Shown here in pieces: positions 1 through 8,303 of a stretch of 64,000 nt of DNA. The translations under genes were made by a program, and so were the position numbers. The notes beneath the pieces were generated by a model. That model was not told where the DNA came from. It worked only from the letters and a program-made list of their open reading frames with translations, and ran no database searches. Each line of letters starts with the position of its first letter. Position 1 is the first letter of the stretch. The DNA comes from DASXRU01 sp034665305 (GTDB lineage Bacteria; Acidobacteriota; Blastocatellia; Pyrinomonadales; Pyrinomonadaceae), in assembly GCA_034665305.1 (NCBI GenBank), contig JAXDFZ010000005.1:11264-75263 (forward strand), read 5' to 3'.

Positions 1-832
1 TGAATTCCGCGTGCGTCGCGCCCGTTTGCAAGCCGAGCACCTTGATCAGTTTGCGGTTCGCTTCCAACAATTTCTTTTGGTCGTCTGAACCGTACTCAAT
101 CGTGTGCGAGACATAAGCGCCGCCCAGGTGCGCCACCTCCATCGGCGGCCGGCCATAACGATTGACTCCCGCGAAACGCACTTTGCCTTCATCAACGATC
201 GAATCCACATGAAAAACTTCGCCGGGAATAAACTGCGCCAGCAAATGATAAGAGGCCCGCTCCCGCAGAATCGGGCGCTCGTTCATTTCGTCAACGCTGC
301 TCCAGACTTCCTCCGGGGTTGCGACTTTCCGAATACCGATTGCCGAAACGTCGGAACGGGGTTTGATGATCCAGGGCGGCGGCACCCAATTCATGAATTC
401 CGATATCTCCTCCGGGTTGATGAGCGGCACAAAGTCCGGCACGTTGATGCGTGCGGCCCGCGCCCCAAGCGCCATTGCCAGCTTGTCACGAAAAGTCTTA
501 GCCGTAGCGCTGGTCATTCCCGGCAAGCGAAAGTGCTCGCGCAACAGCGCCGCAGTGATCACGTCAAACTCTTCGAGCGCTACGACGCGATCGATCTTAG
601 TCTGCCGCGAAAGATGGGCCGCGTAATCGATGAAGATTTCGGTACCCGCGTCGTTTGGCAGGGCCACCAGGTCTTCAAGACTTTCGCGCGGCCAGTCCTC
701 GCCCAACATCTTTTCTTTGGTGACCAGAAAAACGCGACTGCCGTGCGCCTGGCACTCGCGCAGAAAGTCGCCGCCTTTGAAGTAGGTGGCGAGGCAAAGA
801 ATATTCAGGGGTGTGGGCTGAGATGCAGTCAT
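1..832 (-). CDS. ATP-grasp domain protein (3' end outside window)
   Basis: The reverse strand is open from an ATG at 832 to the window edge, giving 277 residues without a stop. The protein starts MTASQPTPLNILCLATYFKG. It shows an ATP-grasp layout: an N-terminal pre-ATP-grasp region, then RDKLAMA (about 115), the ATP-binding lysine in WIIKPRSDVSAIG (about 150) and the metal-site glutamate in THAEF at the truncated end. ATP-grasp enzymes ligate a carboxylate to an amine or thiol through an acyl-phosphate; the substrate cannot be told from this part. The first base of the window lies inside the catalytic domain, so the C-terminus is missing. An open frame on the plus strand (104-931) is its shadow. 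Confidence 0.8.
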   Translation of the reverse strand, partial: MTASQPTPLNILCLATYFKGGDFLRECQAHGSRVFLVTKEKMLGEDWPRESLEDLVALPNDAGTEIFIDYAAHLSRQTKIDRVVALEEFDVITAALLREHFRLPGMTSATAKTFRDKLAMALGARAARINVPDFVPLINPEEISEFMNWVPPPWIIKPRSDVSAIGIRKVATPEEVWSSVDEMNERPILRERASYHLLAQFIPGEVFHVDSIVDEGKVRFAGVNRYGRPPMEVAHLGGAYVSHTIEYGSDDQKKLLEANRKLIKVLGLQTGATHAEF

Positions 833-859
833 GGCAACGGGTCGAAGGCGCCGGCTGCT

Positions 860-925
860 GTAACGCAAACTGTTAGTTTGCGGTCCGGGCCGGAAACGAA
901 ATCGCAAACTAACAGTTTGCGTTAC
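860..925. repeat. Nested palindrome, GCAAACT family
   Basis: Two 23-nt arms (860-882 and 903-925) are perfect reverse complements around a 20-nt spacer. Each arm is itself nearly palindromic (GCAAACT-GTT-AGTTTGC). Related units lie at 19075-19106 and 53992-54021. It sits in the divergent gap between the ATP-grasp gene and the CoA ligase. Confidence 0.8.
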
Positions 926-1068
926 TCCTAAACCATAAAAACGTCAGCGACTATAAACCTTTTCCTGATGGCCGGTCACCTGATAAGGTAGGCGCTCCAA
1001 AACATGACACCGATTTCTGTCTGTGAATTTCCCAATACAGCACAGGCTTGAGCCTGCTACTAAAACCT

Positions 1069-2622
1069 ATGATTTTTCGTGGCCCCTATCCCGAAGTAAC
1101 CATTCCCGAGGTGTCGCTAACCGAATTTGTACTTGCGAATGCCGCCGAGGTTCGCGACAAGCCGGCGCTAATTGAAGGCCCAACTGGCCGCGTGATTACC
1201 TTCGCGCAGTTTGCCGAATCAGTGCGGCGCGTGGCTGCGGGGCTCGCGCAACGCGGTTTCAAAAAGGGTGACGTGTTCGGCATTCTCAGTCCGAACCTGC
1301 CTGAATATGCGATCGCCTTTCACGCCGTAGCGATCCTCGGTGGAATTAACACGACCATCAATCCGCTCTACACGGCGGAAGAAGTCGGGCATCAGTTAAA
1401 AGACGCGGGCGCGAAACTGCTGGTCACAATTCCACAGTTCGTTGAGAAAGCGCGCGAGGCGGCCCAACACGCAAACATCGAAGAGCTATTCGTGTTTGGC
1501 GAAGCCGAAGGCGTCACTCCCTTTGCGTCGCTCCTGAACAGCGAAGGCGAACCGCCGCACGTCGAAATCAATCCGCGTGAGGACCTGGTAGCTTTGCCTT
1601 ACTCCAGCGGCACGACCGGCCTGGCAAAAGGCGTGATGCTCACCCACCACAATCTGGTCTCGAACCTCTGCCAGATGGACGGGCTCGATTACTTTGCACG
1701 TAACGATACGTTGATCGCGGTGCTGCCCCTTTTTCACATCTATGGCCTGGTGGTGATTCTTAACATGGGATTGCGGATGGGAGCGACGGTGGTCACTATG
1801 CCGCGTTTCGATCTCGAGCAGTTCCTGGAAATCATGCAGAAGTACAACGTGACGTTGGCCCATCTCGTGCCGCCAATCGTGCTGGCGTTAACAAAATGTC
1901 CGGGGGTCGATGACTACGATCTGTCGAAGCTGAAGACAATTTTTTCGGGCGCCGCGCCTCTCGGCGACAAAATCTCAAGTGCGTGCCGCGACCGTTTGCA
2001 GTGCAGCATTCGCCAGGGCTATGGCATGACTGAAACCAGTCCCGTAACGCACAGCACGCCCGCCGGTGACGATAATGTAAAACTCGGATCGGTGGGACCG
2101 CCCGCGCCAAACACGGAATGCAAAGTCGTGCATCCGGAAACCGGAGTGGAGTTGGGAATTAACGAAGAGGGCGAGATTTGCGTCCGCGGGCCACAGATTA
2201 TGAAGGGCTATTTGAATAAGCCTGAAGCGACGGTACACACGATCGATGCCGACCTTTGGTTGCATACCGGCGACATCGGTTACGCCGACCAAGACGGCCA
2301 CTTCTTCATCGTCGACCGCGTTAAAGAGCTGATCAAATACAAAGGGTTCCAAGTTGCGCCTGCTGAACTCGAAGGCCTGCTGCTCTCTCATCCGGCGATT
2401 GCCGATGCCGCCGTCATCCCCATTCCGGATGACGAAGCGGGCGAACTGCCGAAAGCCTTCATCGTGCTCAAGGGAGAAGCCACCGCCGAAGAAATCATGG
2501 ACTTCGTCGAAGAACACGTCGCCCCGCATAAGAAAATTCGCGAAGTGGAGTTTATCGATAAGATTCCCAAATCGCTTTCTGGGAAAATTCTGCGGCGGGT
2601 TTTGAAAGAGCGACGCACCTGA
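1069..2622 (+). CDS. AMP-dependent acyl/aryl-CoA ligase (4CL-like)
   Basis: A 517-residue ANL-superfamily enzyme that activates a carboxylic acid as an acyl-AMP and transfers it to CoA. Visible motifs, in order: the P-loop YSSGTTGLAKG (about 177-187), GYGMTE (about 316), the hinge-region HTGDIGY (about 399), VDRVKELIKYKGFQVAP, and the C-terminal catalytic lysine in PKSLSGKILRR (about 500). Length and motif order match 4-coumarate-CoA ligase and medium/long-chain acyl-CoA synthetases; the sequence does not fix the substrate. I chose ATG 1069; a TTG at 1048 is in frame but encodes a non-conserved MSLLLKP. No good Shine-Dalgarno is visible. Confidence 0.9.
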   Translation: MIFRGPYPEVTIPEVSLTEFVLANAAEVRDKPALIEGPTGRVITFAQFAESVRRVAAGLAQRGFKKGDVFGILSPNLPEYAIAFHAVAILGGINTTINPLYTAEEVGHQLKDAGAKLLVTIPQFVEKAREAAQHANIEELFVFGEAEGVTPFASLLNSEGEPPHVEINPREDLVALPYSSGTTGLAKGVMLTHHNLVSNLCQMDGLDYFARNDTLIAVLPLFHIYGLVVILNMGLRMGATVVTMPRFDLEQFLEIMQKYNVTLAHLVPPIVLALTKCPGVDDYDLSKLKTIFSGAAPLGDKISSACRDRLQCSIRQGYGMTETSPVTHSTPAGDDNVKLGSVGPPAPNTECKVVHPETGVELGINEEGEICVRGPQIMKGYLNKPEATVHTIDADLWLHTGDIGYADQDGHFFIVDRVKELIKYKGFQVAPAELEGLLLSHPAIADAAVIPIPDDEAGELPKAFIVLKGEATAEEIMDFVEEHVAPHKKIREVEFIDKIPKSLSGKILRRVLKERRT

Positions 2623-2629
2623 GGTGATT

Positions 2630-3166
2630 ATGAAGCCTCGCCGCAGTCTCAGCCCTCTCCCCGACCCTCTCCCAAAGGGAGAGGGAGATAGGACAGTGTC
2701 AGATCATGTGCGTACTACGCCCTCTCCCCAGCCCTCTCCCAGGGGGAGAGGGAGAATCTTTAGAACGTATCGCGGCGGCTATCAGTTTGCAGGCTTGGTG
2801 GAGCGAGCGCGTGAACTGCGGCAGAAGCAGACCCCTGCCGAGGCTCTGCTTTGGGAACTGCTGCGAAATCGTCAACTGCTGGGATTCAAATTCAGACGGC
2901 AGCATCAATTCGGTGACTACATTGCTGATTTTTACTGTCACGAGGCCAAGCTGGTGGTTGAGTGTGACGGTTCGGCGCATGATTCCAATGAAGCCTGGCA
3001 TCATGATCAAAACCGTGATGCTTACCTAATTGCTCAAGGGTTGCGCGTAATGCGATTCACTAATTATCGGATTTTGAATGAAACCGCTGCCGTGCTGGAT
3101 GAATCGCCAACTATCTTCATTGATATGAGAAATCCGAAGTTCACCCACAGCTATGTTCTTTACTAG
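2630..3166 (+). CDS. DUF559 (Vsr-fold) endonuclease-like protein
   Basis: About 178 residues. The conserved part begins near 2797 and carries the DUF559 pattern: LRQKQTPAEALLWELLRNRQ, then GFKFRRQH, GDYIADFYC, LVVECDGSAHD and a C-terminal GLRVMRFTNYRIL. DUF559 is a PD-(D/E)XK-like domain related to very-short-patch repair endonucleases; the aspartate in IADFYC and glutamate in VVECDG are the likely catalytic residues. The first 45 or so residues are only a translation of the two hairpin repeats (PLPDPLPKGEG, PSPQPSPRGRG), so the true start may be an internal TTG/GTG near 2805. The gene is bracketed by two repeats upstream and two inverted repeats downstream. Confidence 0.85.
   Translation: MKPRRSLSPLPDPLPKGEGDRTVSDHVRTTPSPQPSPRGRGRIFRTYRGGYQFAGLVERARELRQKQTPAEALLWELLRNRQLLGFKFRRQHQFGDYIADFYCHEAKLVVECDGSAHDSNEAWHHDQNRDAYLIAQGLRVMRFTNYRILNETAAVLDESPTIFIDMRNPKFTHSYVLY
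2653..2752 (+). repeat. Two direct copies of CCCTCTCCC hairpin element
   Basis: Copies at 2653-2685 and 2720-2752 share a CCCTCTCCCC tail, two or three bases, then a CCCTCTCCC/GGGAGAGGG hairpin with a 3-nt loop. Both point the same way (tail first) and lie inside the 5' part of the DUF559 open frame. Confidence 0.85.
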
Positions 3167-3170
3167 TCCT

Positions 3171-3276
3171 CCCTTCTCCCTTGGGAGAAGGGTCGGGGAA
3201 GAGGGTCTGAGCTCGAACTCTATGTCGGGAATGATCGTCTCCCCTCTCCCTTGGGAGAGGGGCCGGGGGGAGAGGG
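3171..3276 (-). repeat. Two inverted copies of CCCTCTCCC hairpin element
   Basis: Copies at 3171-3205 and 3241-3276 are the same hairpin-plus-tail unit as upstream of the DUF559 gene but in reverse orientation (hairpin first, then GGGGAAGAGGG or GGGGGGAGAGGG). They start 5 bp after the DUF559 stop and end 8 bp before the next gene's start. Confidence 0.85.
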
Positions 3277-3284
3277 TGCAAAGC

Positions 3285-3827
3285 ATGAAACGAACGCTGG
3301 CCCGCATCGATGCCGTTCATCAGAAACTACTCGACACCATCACGCCGATCAATCCGGAATCATTCTCGCAACGTCCCGCCAAGGATGAATGGAGCGTTGC
3401 GGAAATCGTCCAGCACCTGGCCCTCGTTGAAGAGCGTGTCATTCAGGATCTGGAAAAGGCAATCGCTAAAGATCCGCAACGCGCCGGTTTCTTCAAGCGG
3501 CTGATCCCGACTTCGATCGTGGCTTCACGCCTGGTTCGCGTTAAATCTCCCAAGGCCGTCAGACCCGTGGCAGTTTTAGATAAAGAGAACACTCTCGAGA
3601 GTTTCCAAAAGGCGCGAAACTCTCTAAAAACGTTCTGTGCCGCGCACGACAAGCATCGTCTGCGAAACCTTGTTTTCAAACATCCTTTTCTGGGAAACAT
3701 CGACGGGGTGGCCACCATTTCTTTCGTCGGTTATCACGAGCAGCGCCATTACAAACAGATTTGCGAGGTCTTAAGAAAGATAAAGACTATGCAAGCCGCG
3801 GACAAGTTCTCCCGGGATACAAAGTGA
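3285..3827 (+). CDS. DinB-like protein
   Basis: 180 residues, MKRTLARIDAVHQKLL. The DinB/YfiT four-helix pattern is visible: a first long helix, DEWSVAEIVQHLALVEERV (first metal-ligand histidine), and near the C-terminus VGYHEQRHYKQI (further histidines). DinB proteins are metal-binding bundles; some are bacillithiol- or mycothiol-dependent transferases, many have no assigned reaction. An in-frame extension to 3153 encodes 44 residues that are only repeat sequence (LGRRVGEEG, PLPWERGRGER), so ATG 3285 is preferred. Confidence 0.85.
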   Translation: MKRTLARIDAVHQKLLDTITPINPESFSQRPAKDEWSVAEIVQHLALVEERVIQDLEKAIAKDPQRAGFFKRLIPTSIVASRLVRVKSPKAVRPVAVLDKENTLESFQKARNSLKTFCAAHDKHRLRNLVFKHPFLGNIDGVATISFVGYHEQRHYKQICEVLRKIKTMQAADKFSRDTK

Positions 3828-3961
3828 ATCTGAGGATTGCGCCCTCTTCAAACCCTGCCAGACCACGCCAACCTCACAACTGCGGAAAAGCCTCTTAATT
3901 AGAGGTTTGTCTATTACATCGCCCGGTCAAAAAAATCCGTTTCGCTGTGAAAGGAGTTGGT

Positions 3962-4507
3962 GTGCCAAAAACCTACAAAACTCATCTGCTAATCCTTGCT
4001 TCGCTAGTCGCATTCCTGATCTTTCCCACCGAGGCAAAGGCGGATGTCGTTCAGCTTACCCTCACCAATAGCAGCTATGATATGAGCACCGGCTCATTCA
4101 CGCTGATTGGATTTTTTACAAATTCGGGAAGCGCCACATTCACGGCCAACCGATGGGATATGTCATTCACGCCGGACATCGGACCGCTATCCATTAGTGC
4201 AAATACGGCGGCGCCAAATTGCTGTCCCTATACCCTGCCGGTTCCAGGGATGTCCGATTCCGCAGTCCTGCCGCTGTTGAACGTTTCGCTGTTGGGCCCA
4301 CCCGCCTCCGGCGCGGGCACGTATTTCGGCACTCTCACCTTCTCAGGATTTGATTCAAATGGCGTTGCTATCACTACTGCGCCAGTTCGATTCAGTGTGA
4401 ACGTTCCTGTTCCTGAGCCTGCAACCATATTGTTGTTAGGCAGCGGGCTAATCGCGGTGGGCTCTTCTCTCCGCAAACGGCTGAACCGGTCAAGGTTGAG
4501 CACCTGA
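3962..4507 (+). CDS. PEP-CTERM sorting-domain protein
   Basis: 181 residues. It has a cleavable signal peptide (MPKTYKTHLLILASLVAF, then PTEAKA), a beta-rich body with repeated short Ser/Thr/Gly stretches, and a C-terminal PEP-CTERM signal: VPEPATILLLGSGL, a hydrophobic helix, then RKRLNRSR. Such proteins are recognised by an exosortase and processed at the cytoplasmic membrane for export to the surface or matrix. The GTG at 3962 is chosen because AGGAG ends about 6 nt before it; a GTG at 3947 is in frame but has no such site. No exosortase gene is in the window. Confidence 0.85.
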   Translation: MPKTYKTHLLILASLVAFLIFPTEAKADVVQLTLTNSSYDMSTGSFTLIGFFTNSGSATFTANRWDMSFTPDIGPLSISANTAAPNCCPYTLPVPGMSDSAVLPLLNVSLLGPPASGAGTYFGTLTFSGFDSNGVAITTAPVRFSVNVPVPEPATILLLGSGLIAVGSSLRKRLNRSRLST

Positions 4508-4780
4508 TCCGGCTTGCTCGATCTCCCTTCCGCGATCCGTAACGCAGCCACGTGGGCTCAAATCCCGGCTTGCTCCACTTTGTCGGCCACATCGTTGCGG
4601 ACGCGCCAATAGTCTTGGCTGGCCGCGGCAACTCGCATCCATACGTCAGTCAAGGCGCGATCTCACGCCGGGACAAAAATCGCACACTGCGACAGATTCG
4701 CTTCGGTCTCACTTGACGCTGCTTCGCCCTCAGACTATCTTCGCTCGCGATTAACAATTCGTTCGTTGGAGCATCACTTA
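4508..4780. other. Intergenic region, no gene supported
   Basis: No frame here has family-like composition on either strand. No clear hairpin or tandem repeat was seen. It probably holds the promoter of the following decarboxylase. Confidence 0.5.
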
Positions 4781-6220
4781 ATGCCTGCCCAGTCTGTTGC
4801 TACTACTGCGCCCGCGTGGGCCATCCCTGACTACCTCGAGATAGAGAACGACCGGCTGGCTATCAACGGTGCCGATGCTGTCTCCTTAATTGAACAATAC
4901 GATTCGCCGCTGTTTGTTTTTTCCGAACCGCGCATTCGCGCGAACATCGATCGCCTGCAGCGCGCGGCTGCCGCGGTGGAACGCCCGATCAAGTTCTGCT
5001 ACGCCTCCAAAGCCAACTCCAATATGTCGATTCTGAAAGCGGTGCTCGATGCCGGCATCGATCTTGAGGTGAACAGTGGCGGCGAACTGTTCAAGGCGCT
5101 GCGAATTGGTTTTCGTCCCGATCAGATTATCTTTAACGGCACCAGCAAGTCGGACGGCGAGATCGACGACGCGGTGCGCGCCGGTATTTATTCCATCAAC
5201 GTCGATTCAATTTACGAGATCGAGCTGGTCGAAGAATCCGTGCGGCGCCTGCGGCGCGAGGACGCAAACATTCCGCCGGCGCGTGTGGCTTTGCGACTGG
5301 TTCCGGAAATTGGCACTCGCTCGCACCTCGGCTTGCAAACGGCGTTACTGACTTCCAAGTTCGGAATTTCGTCTTCGGATGTTCTGCCGGCGTTTCGGCG
5401 CGGCTTGCAGCATCCGGATCTGCTGCACGTGTGCGGGATACACATACACGTCGGCTCGCAAACGCCCGACGTCGAGCCGTTCGCCGCGGCCTTCAAAAGC
5501 ATGTGGGAACATCTGGTGGCGATTCAACGCGAAACGGGCCACACTCTGGAACACATCAACCTGGGCGGCGGCATTCCGGTGAACTACCTGCGCGATCGTT
5601 CGCAGGCCGACCAACTGCCGGAGCACGAACGTGAAATGCTCGGCGCCGATTTGGAACCGTCTGCGGTGCTGAAAGAGGCGCTGCGCATTGCGCGCGAATC
5701 CGCGCGCGAAGCCGACGCGGAACATCTGCTGGACCAGATAACCATCTTGCTCGAACCAGGCCGCAGCGTCATCTCTGATGCCGGCACTGTGCTGACGACG
5801 GTGCGAAACATCAAGCGCCGGCCGGAAACCGGCGACGTGTGGCTTTTGACGGACGCCGGATACAACCTGCTGCTGTCGATGAACAATTACAAGTGGTACT
5901 ACCATTTGATCTCGGCCAGTTGCCCGAGCGTCCCGCACGATGCTGAATACAAAGTGGCGGGCCCGCTCTGTGATTCCGGCGATGTGTATTTTGATATTGA
6001 GCGCGAAGGCCGCTTGCCGGATTACCGCCGTTTGCCGCAGGACGTGAAACCCGGTGACGTGCTGGCATTGCTGAATGCCGGCGCGTATTCGCTCGCGCAA
6101 ATGTTTCCCTATAACGGGCGGCCGCTCCCGGCAGCGGTAATAGTGCGCGGGAACGGCCAGGCGGATTTGATAAGGCGAAGGGATACGTATGAAGATTTGT
6201 TGACCAATGATGTTTGGTAA
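4781..6220 (+). CDS. lysA: LysA-type PLP decarboxylase (diaminopimelate decarboxylase family)
   Basis: 479 residues, fold-type III (alanine racemase-like barrel plus beta domain). The PLP lysine lies in FCYASKANSN (about 75). HIHVGSQ, NLGGGIPVNY, LLEPGRSVISDAG and the active-site cysteine motif GPLCDSGDVY follow in the order found in diaminopimelate decarboxylase, which makes L-lysine from meso-DAP. The enzyme is longer than typical LysA (about 420) because of an N-terminal extension and an insert after NYLRDRSQ, so a related substrate such as a carboxy-polyamine or arginine is possible. ATG 4781 is preferred to the in-frame TTG 4766. An amino-acid permease follows. Confidence 0.8.
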   Translation: MPAQSVATTAPAWAIPDYLEIENDRLAINGADAVSLIEQYDSPLFVFSEPRIRANIDRLQRAAAAVERPIKFCYASKANSNMSILKAVLDAGIDLEVNSGGELFKALRIGFRPDQIIFNGTSKSDGEIDDAVRAGIYSINVDSIYEIELVEESVRRLRREDANIPPARVALRLVPEIGTRSHLGLQTALLTSKFGISSSDVLPAFRRGLQHPDLLHVCGIHIHVGSQTPDVEPFAAAFKSMWEHLVAIQRETGHTLEHINLGGGIPVNYLRDRSQADQLPEHEREMLGADLEPSAVLKEALRIARESAREADAEHLLDQITILLEPGRSVISDAGTVLTTVRNIKRRPETGDVWLLTDAGYNLLLSMNNYKWYYHLISASCPSVPHDAEYKVAGPLCDSGDVYFDIEREGRLPDYRRLPQDVKPGDVLALLNAGAYSLAQMFPYNGRPLPAAVIVRGNGQADLIRRRDTYEDLLTNDVW

Positions 6221-6230
6221 ACCTGGGACG

Positions 6231-6377
6231 GAGTTGCGAGTTTCGAGTTTCGGGTTTCGAGTTCTGCGAACCGAAACCGGGCCTTGAATACCTCAAAGGT
6301 TGAAACCCGCTCTCTTCAGCTCAAAATAGTCTTCGCTGTCTTATGAACTCGAAACTCGAAACTCGAAACTCGAAACT
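6231..6377. repeat. CTCGAAA heptad inverted pair
   Basis: 6231-6264 consists of imperfect tandem copies of a 7-nt unit (TTTCGAG) and 6346-6377 of its complement (CTCGAAA, four clean copies). Together they could form a long hairpin with an 80-nt loop. The second arm overlaps the first codons of the permease. Confidence 0.8.
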
Positions 6378-7887
6378 TGGCAATACCGAACTCGTTCGCG
6401 GCTTAAGTCTCGTCGCCGCGGTTTCCGTCGTGGTGGGCAATGTGATCGGCACGGGCGTGTTTTTAAAAGCCCGCGTCATGACTTGCAACGTTGGGACGCC
6501 GGGTCGCGTTCTGGGTGTTTACCTGGTTGCGGGATTGCTCTCATTGGCCGGCGCGCTGACTTATGCGGAGCTCGCGGCGATGATGCCAAAAGCGGGCGGC
6601 GAATATGTGTTCATGCGCGAAGCCTATGGCCGGCCCTGGGCTTTTCTGTATGGCTGGATGTCTTTCTTTATCGGGAAGGCCGGATCACAAGCGGCGCTCG
6701 GCGTGCAGTTTGCGCTGTTCCTGAACATCATGATTGGCGGCAAACTGGGCGGTGACTATTTCTCCACCACCGTCTGGGGGCACCCGATTCCGTTTGGCAA
6801 TCTGCAATTGATTGCCCTCTTCTCAATCATAATTGTCACCGCGATCAATTGCGCCGCCGTAAAGTTCAGTGGACTGGTAGCTGCGATCCTTTCAGGCATT
6901 AAGGTCGGACTGGTGTTGCTGGTAGGCATCGGCGCGTTCCTGCTCGCGCGCAACGCGGACTGGGCCCACCTGGTGGCGCAGAACTCCGGCGGCGCCTGCG
7001 AAGGCGTTGCGGACGCCGCGCGTTATGGCTTCGGTGGGTTGATGGCTGCGATGCTGGGTGCCCTGTGGGCTTACGACGGGTGGAACAATGTCACTCTCGT
7101 CGCCGGCGAAGTGCAGAATCCCAAACGCAACCTGCCCCGGGCTTTGATTGGCGGCACGTTGCTGATCATGGGACTTTACCTTTTTGTGAACCTCGCCTAT
7201 TTCTACGCTCTCTCGCCGACAGAAATCGCAAACGTTTCGAAAGCTTCGTCAGTTGCAACCGAAGTCGCGCGCACTTTCCTGGGCCCGCTCGCGATCAGTC
7301 TGATCGCCGCCGCGCTTTTATCATCCACCTTCGGCACGCTGCATACTTCGATTCTGACCGGCGCGCGAGTTCCCTACGCCATGGCGCGGGATCGTTTGTT
7401 CCTTAAGAGCCTGTCCCGCGTTTCATCGCGCAGCCATGTTCCCACCGGCGCGCTGGTTATTCAGGCAGTATGGGCCTGTATTCTGGTCATTGCATTCTCG
7501 TCGTCGTTTGACACGTTGACTGACTATGCGATCTTCGGCCTGTGGATTTTCTACGGGCTGGTGACTGCGTCGGTCTTTATTCTGCGACGAAAAATGCCGG
7601 ACGCCGAACGGCCTTATCGCGCGTGGGGTTATCCTGTCGTGCCGGTCCTCTTTCTGCTGGTTACGGCGCTCCTCCTGGGATCAACTTTGTGGGCTGTACG
7701 CGATGACGCAGTTACCGGTGCCGGCTTGCTGCTGCACGGCCACTTGATTACCGGTTTCAAAACCATTGCCCGCAATCCGCCACTTGCCGGGTTAGGACTG
7801 ATCCTCCTCGGCTTCCCTTTCTATTGGATTTGGTCACGAATTCAGCCACCGCCTTTTGAAGATAGCGCGCCCGATAAGGTATCGTAG
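6343..7887 (+). CDS. APC-superfamily amino-acid permease
   Basis: 514 residues with about 12 to 13 hydrophobic segments. The first segment has the APC signature VVVGNVIGTGVFLKARVM, followed by LAGALTYAELAAMMPKAGGEYVFMREAYG, typical of the LAT/APA exchangers. It should import or exchange amino acids across the cytoplasmic membrane; the substrate is not predictable. The first 12 residues (NSKLETRNSKLGN) are a translation of the heptad repeat, a non-conserved addition; no alternative start is evident between it and the first helix. It lies 122 bp after the LysA-type gene on the same strand, so the two may be functionally linked. Confidence 0.88.
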   Translation: MNSKLETRNSKLGNTELVRGLSLVAAVSVVVGNVIGTGVFLKARVMTCNVGTPGRVLGVYLVAGLLSLAGALTYAELAAMMPKAGGEYVFMREAYGRPWAFLYGWMSFFIGKAGSQAALGVQFALFLNIMIGGKLGGDYFSTTVWGHPIPFGNLQLIALFSIIIVTAINCAAVKFSGLVAAILSGIKVGLVLLVGIGAFLLARNADWAHLVAQNSGGACEGVADAARYGFGGLMAAMLGALWAYDGWNNVTLVAGEVQNPKRNLPRALIGGTLLIMGLYLFVNLAYFYALSPTEIANVSKASSVATEVARTFLGPLAISLIAAALLSSTFGTLHTSILTGARVPYAMARDRLFLKSLSRVSSRSHVPTGALVIQAVWACILVIAFSSSFDTLTDYAIFGLWIFYGLVTASVFILRRKMPDAERPYRAWGYPVVPVLFLLVTALLLGSTLWAVRDDAVTGAGLLLHGHLITGFKTIARNPPLAGLGLILLGFPFYWIWSRIQPPPFEDSAPDKVS

Positions 7888-7892
7888 CTGCG

Positions 7893-8303
7893 ATGCCTCA
7901 ATTAATAAGCGAACGACGCATTGCGCCGCGTTATCAGGCGAAGCTGGATGCAAAACTGCTCTTCAAAGCTTCTCCCAAGGCCACGCCGATCACGCTCCGG
8001 ACGATCGGCGACGGTCTGCGTATGATCGGTTCCACTCATAATCTTAGTGAAACCGGAGTGGGCCTGGTGGTGTCGGCCCGCAACATCAATCGCTACGTGA
8101 CCAGCCCGGAATTTATCGTGCTCCTCGAACTAATGCTGCCGGACGGTCCCATAACCTTTACGGTCAGTCCGACGCGACATGAGCGATTCACGGTGGGTAA
8201 ATCCGCCAACGCGTATTTCATTGGCGCGAAGATTGTCGACATCAGCGACGACGCGAAAGCAAGTCTCGTGGCTTACTTAAAAACTCTAGATTCAGAACGT
8301 TGA
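7893..8303 (+). CDS. PilZ domain protein
   Basis: 136 residues, a single PilZ domain. The c-di-GMP-binding pattern is present: RRIAPRY near the N-terminus (RxxxR) and NLSETGVGL about 45 residues later (D/NxSxxG). PilZ domains bind cyclic di-GMP and relay it to a partner. Its TGA (8301-8303) overlaps the ubiX ATG by one base, so translation is probably coupled to the quinone genes, an odd partner for a second-messenger receptor. It begins 5 bp after the permease stop, so the permease may be part of the same transcript. Confidence 0.85.
   Translation: MPQLISERRIAPRYQAKLDAKLLFKASPKATPITLRTIGDGLRMIGSTHNLSETGVGLVVSARNINRYVTSPEFIVLLELMLPDGPITFTVSPTRHERFTVGKSANAYFIGAKIVDISDDAKASLVAYLKTLDSER

Noticed and set aside
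104..931. A plus-strand ORF of 275 residues
   Set aside because: It is the shadow of the reverse-strand ATP-grasp gene, and its sequence has no family features.
1048..1068. TTG start for the CoA ligase
   Set aside because: It adds only a non-conserved MSLLLKP before the ATG-initiated protein.
3153..3284. N-terminal extension of the DinB gene
   Set aside because: The 44 residues are translated hairpin repeats.
4545..4580. A T-arm-like GGGCTCAAATCCC string suggesting a tRNA
   Set aside because: No acceptor stem, D-arm or anticodon loop can be formed around it.
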